Below, in pieces: positions 43,172-50,424 of a stretch of DNA of 64,000 nucleotides. Within the stretch, counting starts at the first letter, position 1; each line of letters opens with the position of its first letter. Location: contig JBCCGT010000012.1 in assembly GCA_039029135.1 (NCBI GenBank), positions 98,491 through 162,490 on the forward strand, in the 5' to 3' direction. Made by a program: the position numbers and the translations under genes. The stretch is from JALZVT01 sp039029135. GTDB taxonomy: Bacteria > Pseudomonadota > Gammaproteobacteria > Pseudomonadales > Azotimanducaceae. The notes under the pieces are model-generated. The model saw nothing but the letters and a program-made list of their open reading frames with translations. It made no database searches and had not been told where the DNA came from.

Positions 43172-43249
43172 TATGAGTTTGTTGATTAACTGATAAAGCC
43201 ATCTGCCCGTGTCACGTGCAAGCAGCAGTCTAGGGTTCAGCGTGCGGGA

Positions 43250-43888
43250 TTGGATTTGAGCGGCAATCTCAGCGTCGACCGGCGGCGCTATCAGATGGCG
43301 TTCAGGCGCGCCATGCGTTGGCTGCACATTTATAGCGCGGCTCCTGCGCTGCTGCTCATGGTCTTCTTCGCGGTGACGGGGCTGTATCTAAATCATCCGG
43401 GCGCCAACGAAGGCAACGTTGTGAACAGCCAGCAGGAACTGTCTCTGCCCCCTTGGGCACTGGGCGATTGGCAGGACAACGGACCGCCAGCCGCAATCGT
43501 TCGGGAGTTGCTCCAGTGGCTTGCGCGCGAACACGGAATCTCCGGCATCGATTTCAGCGTCGAATACGACGATTTGGACGAACTGTTGATCATCGATCTT
43601 GCGGGACCGGACGGCAGCACTTTGGTCGAGATATTTTTCGCAGAGGCGCGCGTCGCGGTGGACCGGCGGCAACTCTCAACGCTCGCGACATTGAACAATC
43701 TGCACAGAGCCAAGCATGTCTCGACGTCTTGGCGCTATCTGTCTGACTTCAGCGCGATCTGCATGCTCGTGTTCTGCGTCACGGGATTTTGGCTCATCAC
43801 CGTGAACCGGATGGAACGCCGCCGAGCCTCAATCGTCGTGGTCGCGGGTTGCAGCCTGTTTCTGTTTACCGTGGTGGTATTGCACTGA
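43250..43888 (+). CDS. PepSY-associated transmembrane protein
   Basis: 212 residues from a TTG start at 43250; an ATG at 43295 is a serious alternative, and neither has a strong ribosome site. One membrane helix lies at about 28-48 (HIYSAAPALLLMVFFAVTGLYL, PepSY-TM type). A periplasmic PepSY-like domain follows, then two C-terminal helices (FSAICMLVFCVTGFWLI and VVVAGCSLFLFTVVVL). PepSY-TM proteins commonly occur with TonB receptors and metal or siderophore uptake and may reduce the metal ligand. It is the first gene of the metal operon. Confidence 0.78.
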   Translation: MDLSGNLSVDRRRYQMAFRRAMRWLHIYSAAPALLLMVFFAVTGLYLNHPGANEGNVVNSQQELSLPPWALGDWQDNGPPAAIVRELLQWLAREHGISGIDFSVEYDDLDELLIIDLAGPDGSTLVEIFFAEARVAVDRRQLSTLATLNNLHRAKHVSTSWRYLSDFSAICMLVFCVTGFWLITVNRMERRRASIVVVAGCSLFLFTVVVLH

Positions 43889-44406
43889 TGTTAAGAAGGG
43901 AAGAGCACGCGGCGAACCGGCTGTCCAGACCGCTAGGCGCAGCGATGGTTTGCTTGGCACTCTGCACAGCGGCAGACAGCGCCGCCGCCCGCGAGCTGCG
44001 TGTGGCTTTCGAAATCCCGGTCATCAGCACGGCGGACTACAACAAGCCCTACGTGGCGATTTGGCTGGAACGGCCGCAGCAGAGCGAGACGCTGTTGCTG
44101 TGGCATCTGAAGAACGCCAAAGACGACAAGTGGCTGCCCGACATCCGCAGATGGTGGCGCAAACAAGGCCGCTACGGACTGCCGGTCGATGCGGTCACCG
44201 GCGCCACCCGCGGCCCGGGCCGGTATCGCGAATCCTTCGATGTAGACATCGAAGGATCGGCCACCCTCCTGATCGAGGTGGTGCGCGAGGACGGCGGGCG
44301 CACGCTCATCAAACAGCCGATGGATTTCTCTGGCAACGAGCAGGTGTACGTGCTGCCACCAGACAACGAAATCGGTGAAACGACAATCACTCTTGGAGAG
44401 AGGTAA
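43888..44406 (+). CDS. DUF2271 periplasmic protein
   Basis: 172 residues from the ATG at 43888, which overlaps the previous stop as TGATG. A signal peptide ends near AAARE (about residue 36). The mature part shows the DUF2271 signature: PYVAIWLERPQQSETLLLW, IRRWWRKQG, and VDAVTGATRGPGRY. The family is periplasmic and usually encoded with PepSY-TM and TonB-linked metal uptake genes, but its activity is not established. The next gene starts directly at the stop. Confidence 0.85.
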   Translation: MLRREEHAANRLSRPLGAAMVCLALCTAADSAAARELRVAFEIPVISTADYNKPYVAIWLERPQQSETLLLWHLKNAKDDKWLPDIRRWWRKQGRYGLPVDAVTGATRGPGRYRESFDVDIEGSATLLIEVVREDGGRTLIKQPMDFSGNEQVYVLPPDNEIGETTITLGER

Positions 44407-45249
44407 ATGCACAAGAACTGCTACCGGCCACTATCAACCCTGCGCCGCTTTCTGATCGGCGGGGCCTTGTTTTGCATTGCCGGCAACGCCGCGGCACACG
44501 ACATCTACATCTGGCCGAGTTTCTTTTCAGTCAGCATCGAGAACTCCGGGCACGTGCCGGTGGACATCACCGCATCGCACACGACCTTTCGTCCAGACTT
44601 CGCCATGGGCAGCGATGGCCTCGAAGCCTACGGCGTCGACGGCAAGCAGATGCGTAGCGCCGGCGCCTTCTTCGAAGGCATGCGTCGATCGACGTTCGAT
44701 CTGCCCGTATCCGCCGAGGGGACCTATGCTCTGAAGTATCGCTCCGGACCAAGATATCTGACCTCATACATCATCGGTCGCAGCGCCGAACCGAAGTTCA
44801 TGCGCGGCAACAAGCAAGAGGCGGCCGCCGAGGTACCGAGGCGCGCGAAGGATGTCAAAACAACCGCCTACCTATCCGTCGGCATGGCCTACATCAACAA
44901 CAACGCGCCGACCGACGCCGTTCTGCAGCCCACCAAGGTAGGGTTCGAGCTGGTGCCCGTTACCCACCCTGCCGACTACGTTACCGGCGAAGAAATCGTC
45001 ATGTCGCTGTTGCGGGACGGCAAGCCCGTGGCAGGCCAGGACGTGGTCATCGAGCTCGAAGGACCCAACTATCGCGCGCAGCCGGTTGTTTTCGAGCTGC
45101 AGAGCGACAAGACCGGACAGGTCTCGTTCACGCCGGAGCACGGCGGCCGCTACATGACGAAGGTGCTAGCGGAGCGCAAGATCAAAAGCGACCTCGCCGA
45201 CGCTGAGATGACGCGCGTGTACTACGCCTTCGAGGTCATCTACGAATGA
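44407..45249 (+). CDS. DUF4198 (NikM/NikL-like) periplasmic metal-handling protein
   Basis: 280 residues. A signal peptide is cleaved after GNAAA, exposing a mature N-terminus starting AHDIYIWPS. An N-terminal Ala-His is a common metal-binding end in this family. Beta-sandwich domains follow, with VGFELVPVTHPADYVTGEE and the SDKTGQVSFTPEHGGRYM segment typical of DUF4198. Relatives are linked to nickel, cobalt and zinc uptake. It begins one base after the DUF2271 stop and overlaps the next gene by ATGA. Confidence 0.85.
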   Translation: MHKNCYRPLSTLRRFLIGGALFCIAGNAAAHDIYIWPSFFSVSIENSGHVPVDITASHTTFRPDFAMGSDGLEAYGVDGKQMRSAGAFFEGMRRSTFDLPVSAEGTYALKYRSGPRYLTSYIIGRSAEPKFMRGNKQEAAAEVPRRAKDVKTTAYLSVGMAYINNNAPTDAVLQPTKVGFELVPVTHPADYVTGEEIVMSLLRDGKPVAGQDVVIELEGPNYRAQPVVFELQSDKTGQVSFTPEHGGRYMTKVLAERKIKSDLADAEMTRVYYAFEVIYE

Positions 45250-45581
45250 CGGTTCGTCGATGGCCTGCGCTTTGCGCGAAGGTCTCTACGGCCCTGCTAC
45301 TGCTCGGCGGCGCCGCCGTCGCGTGGGCTCACTTTCCGACGCTGCAGTGTCAGGCGAAGAACGATTCCGCACAGCTACAGTGTCGGGCGGGCTTCAGCGA
45401 CGGTAGCGTGACCGGAGAAGTCGAACTACAGGTGTTCGACTACGACGAGGCACCGCTGTTCGTGGTCAAGACCGACTCGGAGGGCGCGGCGACCTTCGCG
45501 ATGCCTGCCGGTGAGTTTTACATCGTGTTCGACGCGGACCACGAGACACCCGCCGAGTTTGACTATGCCGAGCTCGAATGA
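45246..45581 (+). CDS. Small exported protein with mature N-terminal Ala-His, unknown function
   Basis: 111 residues. A signal peptide (LLLLGGAAVAWAH) is cleaved to leave a mature end AHFPTLQCQ. The remaining 75 residues are acidic and predicted all-beta (GEVELQVFDYDEAPLFVV, GEFYIVFDADHET), with two cysteines (CQAK..., CRAG) that could form a disulfide or bind metal. It resembles a shortened DUF4198-like sandwich. It overlaps the previous gene by four bases and the following gene by 17. Confidence 0.65.
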   Translation: MTVRRWPALCAKVSTALLLLGGAAVAWAHFPTLQCQAKNDSAQLQCRAGFSDGSVTGEVELQVFDYDEAPLFVVKTDSEGAATFAMPAGEFYIVFDADHETPAEFDYAELE

Positions 45582-46131
45582 AACACCCGACGGTTTCGTC
45601 GAGGTGGTGCGCTCCCGCGACAACCCGCTGGAGAGCCGCTACGTGTTCGGCACCATTGTGGGCATAGTGATTGTCGCCGCCTTGCTGTTGTTGGTCAGCC
45701 AGCGCGATCGGCCACGCGCGCACGAGTTGCCGACCGAACTGGCAAACCTCGCGACCCAGCTGAGCAACGCGCGGGTCGAGATCGCGCTGCTGCAGGACAT
45801 AGGCGCACTGGCGCCGCAGCCCGACTTGGCCGACCTCAGGGCAGCGGAGCTGCCGCCCTTCGAACAGTCCAACGTGCGACAGCCCCAGGCCGGCTGCGTG
45901 CTCTTCGACGCTGACCCCTACGAGGTGCGTTTCCGCCGGGGTACGGCCGACGTAACCGCAGGCGGCGCTGCGGGAGGAGCTGCAGAACGAGCTGAGAAAA
46001 AAGAAAGCTGGACCATCGCCTGGCGGGCCGAGCACGACGGCGACGAGCTCGATCACGCCGCGCACCAAGCGGAGGCGTCCGCCTGCGCAGACGGCGCCGA
46101 GTGGCAGGCACATATAGAGGAGCCCCGGTAG
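45565..46131 (+). CDS. Single-pass membrane protein of the metal operon (DUF6162-like)
   Basis: 188 residues from the ATG at 45565. A short cytoplasmic start is followed by one helix (VFGTIVGIVIVAALLLLVS, about 27-45). A periplasmic domain then holds an amphipathic helix (ELPTELANLATQLSNARVEIALLQ) and a PF-containing segment AAELPPFEQ, with C-terminal low-complexity Gly/Ala/Glu. The layout and the LPPF motif recall the DUF6162 proteins that accompany metal ABC transporters. I know that family only in outline, so the assignment is tentative. Four bases separate it from the binding-protein gene. Confidence 0.65.
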   Translation: MPSSNETPDGFVEVVRSRDNPLESRYVFGTIVGIVIVAALLLLVSQRDRPRAHELPTELANLATQLSNARVEIALLQDIGALAPQPDLADLRAAELPPFEQSNVRQPQAGCVLFDADPYEVRFRRGTADVTAGGAAGGAAERAEKKESWTIAWRAEHDGDELDHAAHQAEASACADGAEWQAHIEEPR

Positions 46132-46135
46132 GCCG

Positions 46136-47050
46136 ATGGACGTTAGCCGCTACCGCGCAGCGATTCGCGCAATTCTGCTCAGCGTCGCCGTTGCGCTATT
46201 TGCGGCAAATGCAGCCGCGCGCGAGGACGGTCGCCTGCAGGTCGGCATCACGCTGCACCCCTACTACGCCTATGTGGGCAACGTGGTCGGCGGGCTGGCC
46301 GACGTCGTACCGCTGATCCAAACCGGCTTTAATCCGCATAGCTACACGCTGAGCCCCGCCGACATCGCACGGCTGCAGAAGATGGACGTGCTGGTCGTTA
46401 ACGGCATCGGGCACGACCAGTATGCGATCGAGGCCGTCGAGAGACTGGGGCTGCCTGGTCTGACGCTGCTGAATGCCAACGAGGACGTGCCCTTGCTGGG
46501 CAGCGCGAGCAGCCCCAATCCACACACGTTCGTCTCCATCGACGCGGCCGTCCGGCAGGTCTACAGCATCGCCAAGGGGCTCGCCGCGCTCGATCCGGCC
46601 AACGCCATCGCCTATCGCAAGAACGCGTTCGCCTACGCGAAGCGACTGCGGCGCCTGAAGCGCCCGCTGCAGGAAGCGCTGATCGAGAACGACACCAGCA
46701 GCGTCCGAATCGCCAGCACGCACAACGCGTACGGTTACCTGCTGCAGGAGTTCGGCCTTACGGTCTCGGCGGTCGTGGAACCGGCCCACGGCGTGCTGCC
46801 CTCCGCCGCCCAGCTACAGAAGACCATCGACACCATCAGAGAGCTCGACGTGGATGTCCTGTTCACCGAGCTAAACATGGAGAACAGCTACGTCGAAACG
46901 ATAGAAAAGGAGACGGGGATTCGCCTCTTTCATTTCTCGCACATGACCCACGGTGAGTACAGCGAGGACCAGGTCGAGGTAGAGATGCGGCACAACCTCA
47001 CAAAGCTGCGCGAAGCCCTGCTGTTTGCCCTGTCCACAGAGGCGCGCTGA
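46136..47050 (+). CDS. Metal (Zn/Mn-type) ABC transporter substrate-binding protein, ZnuA-like
   Basis: 304 residues. A signal peptide (about 1-28) is followed by a cluster A-I binding protein. Metal ligands expected for the ZnuA fold are H68 (NPHSYTL), H130 (PNPHTFVSI), H196 (THNAYGYLL) and an acidic residue in TELNMEN (about 245-249). There is no His-rich acidic loop, unlike E. coli ZnuA, so the metal could be Zn, Mn or Fe. The stop overlaps the ATPase start as TGATG. Confidence 0.92.
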   Translation: MDVSRYRAAIRAILLSVAVALFAANAAAREDGRLQVGITLHPYYAYVGNVVGGLADVVPLIQTGFNPHSYTLSPADIARLQKMDVLVVNGIGHDQYAIEAVERLGLPGLTLLNANEDVPLLGSASSPNPHTFVSIDAAVRQVYSIAKGLAALDPANAIAYRKNAFAYAKRLRRLKRPLQEALIENDTSSVRIASTHNAYGYLLQEFGLTVSAVVEPAHGVLPSAAQLQKTIDTIRELDVDVLFTELNMENSYVETIEKETGIRLFHFSHMTHGEYSEDQVEVEMRHNLTKLREALLFALSTEAR

Positions 47051-47814
47051 TGATCGACGCGCCGGAGATTCGGCTGCAGTCGATGAGCGTCAAGGTCGAT
47101 GGGCGCACGCTGTTGCGCCCCATGGACCTGCAGCTGCCGGCGCGCACGTGGTGCGGCATCGTTGGCCCTAACGGCGGTGGCAAGAGCACCCTGGTCAAGG
47201 CGATCGCCGGCCTGCTGGACCACGAGGGCACCATCAGTTTGCACTGGCCGCAGAATCGACCCGGGCGCATCGGCTATATGCCGCAGCGCGCCGAGATCGA
47301 TGTGTCCATGCCGGTCACCGTGCAAGACTATCTGCGCATGCACTGTCAGGCCCGCCCGGTTTGGCGGCGCGCCGAAACCGATGAGGGCACTGACGCGCTG
47401 ATCAAACGGCTGGAGGTCCGGCCGTTTCTCCATCAGCGACTGGGCAGCCTGTCGATGGGTCAGCATCAGCGCGTGATGCTGTGCGCCGCGCTCTCTAATG
47501 CGCCCCAGCTACTGATACTGGACGAGCCCATGGCAGGGGTCGACGAGCCCGGGCGCGAGATTCTGCTGCGCGTGCTCGCCGACTATCACGAGGAAGGCGG
47601 CAGCGTTTTGGTCGTCGAGCACAACTGGGAAGTGATCCGCGATCACTGCACGACCGTCCTGTGGATCGATCAGGGCCTCGTAGATCAGGGTTCCCCGGCG
47701 ACGATCCTAAGGCGGTTGAGCGATCGGGTGTCGCCCTTCGAACTGCCGGCCGTAGCTCGATCGGTACAGGGCGACAACGAGCCTTCGACGGCCGCCGAAC
47801 GCGAGGCAGACTGA
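47050..47814 (+). CDS. Metal ABC transporter ATP-binding protein, ZnuC-like
   Basis: 254 residues. Walker A GPNGGGKSTLVK (near residue 40), the Q-loop in MPQRAEIDVSMPVTV, signature LSMGQHQRVMLC, Walker B LLILDEPMAGVDEPGR and H-loop VVEHNWEV are all present. The MPQR...D...P segment after Walker A is the form usual in ZnuC/MntB-type ATPases. It powers the permease encoded three bases downstream. Confidence 0.94.
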   Translation: MIDAPEIRLQSMSVKVDGRTLLRPMDLQLPARTWCGIVGPNGGGKSTLVKAIAGLLDHEGTISLHWPQNRPGRIGYMPQRAEIDVSMPVTVQDYLRMHCQARPVWRRAETDEGTDALIKRLEVRPFLHQRLGSLSMGQHQRVMLCAALSNAPQLLILDEPMAGVDEPGREILLRVLADYHEEGGSVLVVEHNWEVIRDHCTTVLWIDQGLVDQGSPATILRRLSDRVSPFELPAVARSVQGDNEPSTAAEREAD

Positions 47815-47817
47815 CCC

Positions 47818-48702
47818 ATGCTCGAGGCCTTACACAGTCTGGCGGATCGACTGGTCGCAGCGGGCGCGCTACCCGAGATGTTCTCGTATGGCTTTCTCGT
47901 CAACGCGTTCGTGGTCGCCCTGATCGTCGGCCCGCTGCTCGGCGCGCTCGGCACGCTAGTCGTGGTCAAGCGGCTCGCGTTTCTGTCGGAGGCGGTTGGG
48001 CACAGCGCGCTAACGGGCGTCTCGATCGGCGTCTATGTCGGCGAGTCGACGACGTCTCCCTGGATCAGCCTGTTTTCTTTCTCCATTTTGTTCGCGCTGT
48101 TGCTGCAGTGGGTAAAGGGACGCACCCGCGTACCCTACGACACGCTGATCGGCGTGTTTCTAGCGTTCGCGCTAGCGCTGGGTGCCGCGCTGTTGATGGC
48201 AGTCGCCAAGATGGTAAACGCCCATCTTCTCGATCGAGTGCTGTTCGGCTCTATCCTGACGGCGAGCGGCGAGGACATCGCGCTGCTCATCGGCATTGCT
48301 ATCGTGATCGTCGCGCTGGCAACGCGCTACGGCAACCAGGCGATTCTCACCGCGCTGAACTCGGACGTCGCGCACACCCTGCGCATCAACACAAAGCTGC
48401 ACGACTACGGTTTCGTGCTGCTGATCGCGCTGGTGACCGTGGCCTCCGTCAAGATCATCGGCGCGATCCTAGTCGGCGCGCTGCTGCTGATTCCGGCCGC
48501 CAGCGCGCGGCTGCTCGCCGTCGACCTCCGCAGCATGTTGCTCTGGTCGATCGTGATGGCGACGACCAGCGCGCTCGTCGGCGTGCTGCTGCCAATGTAC
48601 ATGCAGTGGGCCATCGCCACGGGCCCCGCGATCGTTCTATGCGCATGTCTGTGGTTTCTGTTCGCGATCGCCGCCAGCAGCGTCAAACGAGGTATGGCAT
48701 GA
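47818..48702 (+). CDS. Metal ABC transporter permease, ZnuB-like
   Basis: 294 residues with about eight to nine membrane segments. The conserved ABC-3 family start FLVNAFVVALIVGPLLGALGT is followed by AFLSEAVGHSALTGVSIG, the characteristic SxAxxHxxLxG motif, and by ILVGALLLIPAASARLLA near the C-terminus. It forms the channel for the metal imported by the ZnuA-like protein. Its stop overlaps the start of the degenerate ZnuA-like gene by ATGA. Confidence 0.93.
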   Translation: MLEALHSLADRLVAAGALPEMFSYGFLVNAFVVALIVGPLLGALGTLVVVKRLAFLSEAVGHSALTGVSIGVYVGESTTSPWISLFSFSILFALLLQWVKGRTRVPYDTLIGVFLAFALALGAALLMAVAKMVNAHLLDRVLFGSILTASGEDIALLIGIAIVIVALATRYGNQAILTALNSDVAHTLRINTKLHDYGFVLLIALVTVASVKIIGAILVGALLLIPAASARLLAVDLRSMLLWSIVMATTSALVGVLLPMYMQWAIATGPAIVLCACLWFLFAIAASSVKRGMA

Positions 48703-49547
48703 CGGCGATAGCATGGCGCGTGCTCGCGCGCGGCGCGACATGCCTGTTGTTCCTGGCCGCGCCGTTTCACTCGACGCAGGCGGCGAGCACGAACGAGGCG
48801 AGTAGCGGCAAAGTCGCCACGGTCACGCCGATCAGCCACACGCTCAGCGTCAGCCTGTTAAGCGGGACGCACATCGAAGTCGACTACCTGCCGCCGAATA
48901 GGCTGCCCGTCAATCGCATCGCGAGCTGGCTGCGTAAGAACCGCACGAAGCAGTTCGACGCCTACGACGCGTTCATTTCAATCGGTGATGCGCTGCCAGC
49001 GTTCGCCTTCAGCAGCACGTTGCGACAGACGAATATCCGCCTGGTGACCATCGACGTGGCCTATGCTCGCCTTCCGGAAGGCGAGCGGGTGGTGCTCGGC
49101 GAACCGGACGAGTTCTTTTGGCTGAACACCAACAACCTGCTGCTGATGCTCGGAATCCTGAAACGGGATCTGGCGCTGCTGTGGCCCGAACACCGGCCGC
49201 GCATCAACGCGAACTATCAGAGCGCGAGCGCCGCGATACGCAGACTGAGCCTGGACATCGAAAGTCTGCTTTTCGACAACGAGATCGCGGTGCTCGCCTT
49301 CGACAAGACGGCGCTGAAGCCGCTGACGGACAGCCTGCCGCTGGATGTCGTGTCGCAGGAGGAGGCGCTGGCAATGGCGGAACTGGCGCTGCGAGTTGGC
49401 AGCGCGCGTTCGAAGGCATCGGCAGCGGACGCGAACCAGCAGGCGCTGCGCTACTGGCGCATCGACGACCTCTCGCGATTCTCAGACCAGTCGATCGAGG
49501 ATCGGCTGGCGGAGAATCTACGCGCGCTGCAGTCGCTGTTCGAGTGA
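48699..49547 (+). CDS. ZnuA-like protein lacking metal-binding histidines
   Basis: 282 residues from the ATG at 48699, coupled to the permease by ATGA. A signal peptide (about 1-29) precedes a chain that follows ZnuA order: LPPNRLPVNRIASWL (64-78), where ZnuA has LPPGxxPHxYxP; a FISIGDALPAFA strand; DEFFWLNTNNLLLML (137-151), where ZnuA has DPHVWLDPxNA; and a long helix with YQSASAAIRRLSLDIE. The histidines of both PH motifs are missing. It may be a docking, sensor or chaperone partner of the importer. It ends the operon. Confidence 0.65.
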   Translation: MTAIAWRVLARGATCLLFLAAPFHSTQAASTNEASSGKVATVTPISHTLSVSLLSGTHIEVDYLPPNRLPVNRIASWLRKNRTKQFDAYDAFISIGDALPAFAFSSTLRQTNIRLVTIDVAYARLPEGERVVLGEPDEFFWLNTNNLLLMLGILKRDLALLWPEHRPRINANYQSASAAIRRLSLDIESLLFDNEIAVLAFDKTALKPLTDSLPLDVVSQEEALAMAELALRVGSARSKASAADANQQALRYWRIDDLSRFSDQSIEDRLAENLRALQSLFE

Positions 49548-49573
49548 CGCGGCGCGCGCGGGATGTACCGCGT

Positions 49574-49810
49574 CTACTGGCCCGCCGCCAGAGTGTAGCC
49601 TGGATCGATCGCCATGCGTACAGCCTCTTCCCCGTCCGCGAACCTCATCACCGACAGTACGGGACCGAAAATTTCTTCTCGGTCGATGCGCATGCCAGCG
49701 TCACGTCGGTGTACAGGGTGATCTAAGGCTGCCAATCGCCGCGCATGCGGCCACCGATGGCGAGATCCGCGCCATAGAGCCAAGGGTCGTAGCGTTTCGC
49801 CGTAGACGAC
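49574..49810 (-). pseudogene. Decayed aldehyde dehydrogenase C-terminal fragment
   Basis: The minus strand reads IDREEIFGPVLSVMRFADGE, closely matching the conserved EEIFGPVLSV motif of NAD-dependent aldehyde dehydrogenases such as BetB, and ends YTLAAGQ-stop where the family has YGLAAGV. Just upstream another frame reads GGRMRGDWQP, a TAG stop, then ITLYTDVT, corresponding to the family's GG..G.Y..PTLFTDVT. So at least one frameshift and one nonsense change separate adjacent pieces, and the catalytic cysteine region is gone. About 80 of roughly 490 codons remain. Confidence 0.8.
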
Positions 49811-49826
49811 ATGTCAGCGTTCCAAA

Positions 49827-50405
49827 CTAGTCCAGGCTCACGCGCTCCTGCGCCTGATCTGTCAGTCCGTCGACGTCGAACGACATGATGACCATGTCGC
49901 GGGTCAGCCCGTTGCGATCCTGCACATAGTCGGCCAGCAGCGCCTCAGGAACGAAGCCCAGCCGCCTGAACGCTGCCTGCGCGCCATGTTGATCGGAGGT
50001 CATGTGTGCGGTGAGCTTTTTCAAACGCAGCGAGTGAGCAATATCGAAGACGTTGCCGGTAAGGACGCGGCCGAGTCCGCGGCTGCGATATGCCGGGCTG
50101 ACGTTCACCCGCACCTCACCGACATGCCGCGTCCACGACAGCGGATTGGTGTGGATCGTCGCATAGCCGACGATACCGCCGGGGTCCTGAGCCACCAGCG
50201 TCAGGGTGCTGCCCGCTTCGATGTTGGCAATCCAGCCGTCGACGGCGTCTGGCTGAGAAATATCGATGCGCAGGAACAGCAGGTCCTCCGCCGGCAACGA
50301 CTGGGCGAAGGCCAGCATGGCATCGCGGTCCTCGGCCGCCATGGTGCGCAGTTCGATTTCGGTGCCGTCCGGCAGCACCGTGTTTTTCGGATAAGCACTA
50401 GTCAT
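49827..50405 (-). CDS. GNAT-family N-acetyltransferase
   Basis: 192 residues from the ATG at 50405; an upstream GGGGAGG lies about 14 bases before it, and a longer frame to 50444 enters the WS/DGAT gene. The acetyl-CoA binding segment is VNVSPAYRSRGLGRVLTGN (the R-x-x-G-x-G/A motif), followed by the AAFRRLGFVPEALLADYV hallmark of the family. The substrate is unknown. The gene follows the WS/DGAT gene by 19 nt on the same strand and may be co-transcribed. Confidence 0.85.
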   Translation of the reverse strand: MTSAYPKNTVLPDGTEIELRTMAAEDRDAMLAFAQSLPAEDLLFLRIDISQPDAVDGWIANIEAGSTLTLVAQDPGGIVGYATIHTNPLSWTRHVGEVRVNVSPAYRSRGLGRVLTGNVFDIAHSLRLKKLTAHMTSDQHGAQAAFRRLGFVPEALLADYVQDRNGLTRDMVIMSFDVDGLTDQAQERVSLD

Positions 50406-50424
50406 TTTGGGTCTCGTCCTCCCC

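Noticed and set aside
47661..48698. Upstream extension of the degenerate ZnuA-like protein
   Set aside because: It overlaps the ATPase and permease genes out of frame; the ATG at 48699 is followed by a clear signal peptide.
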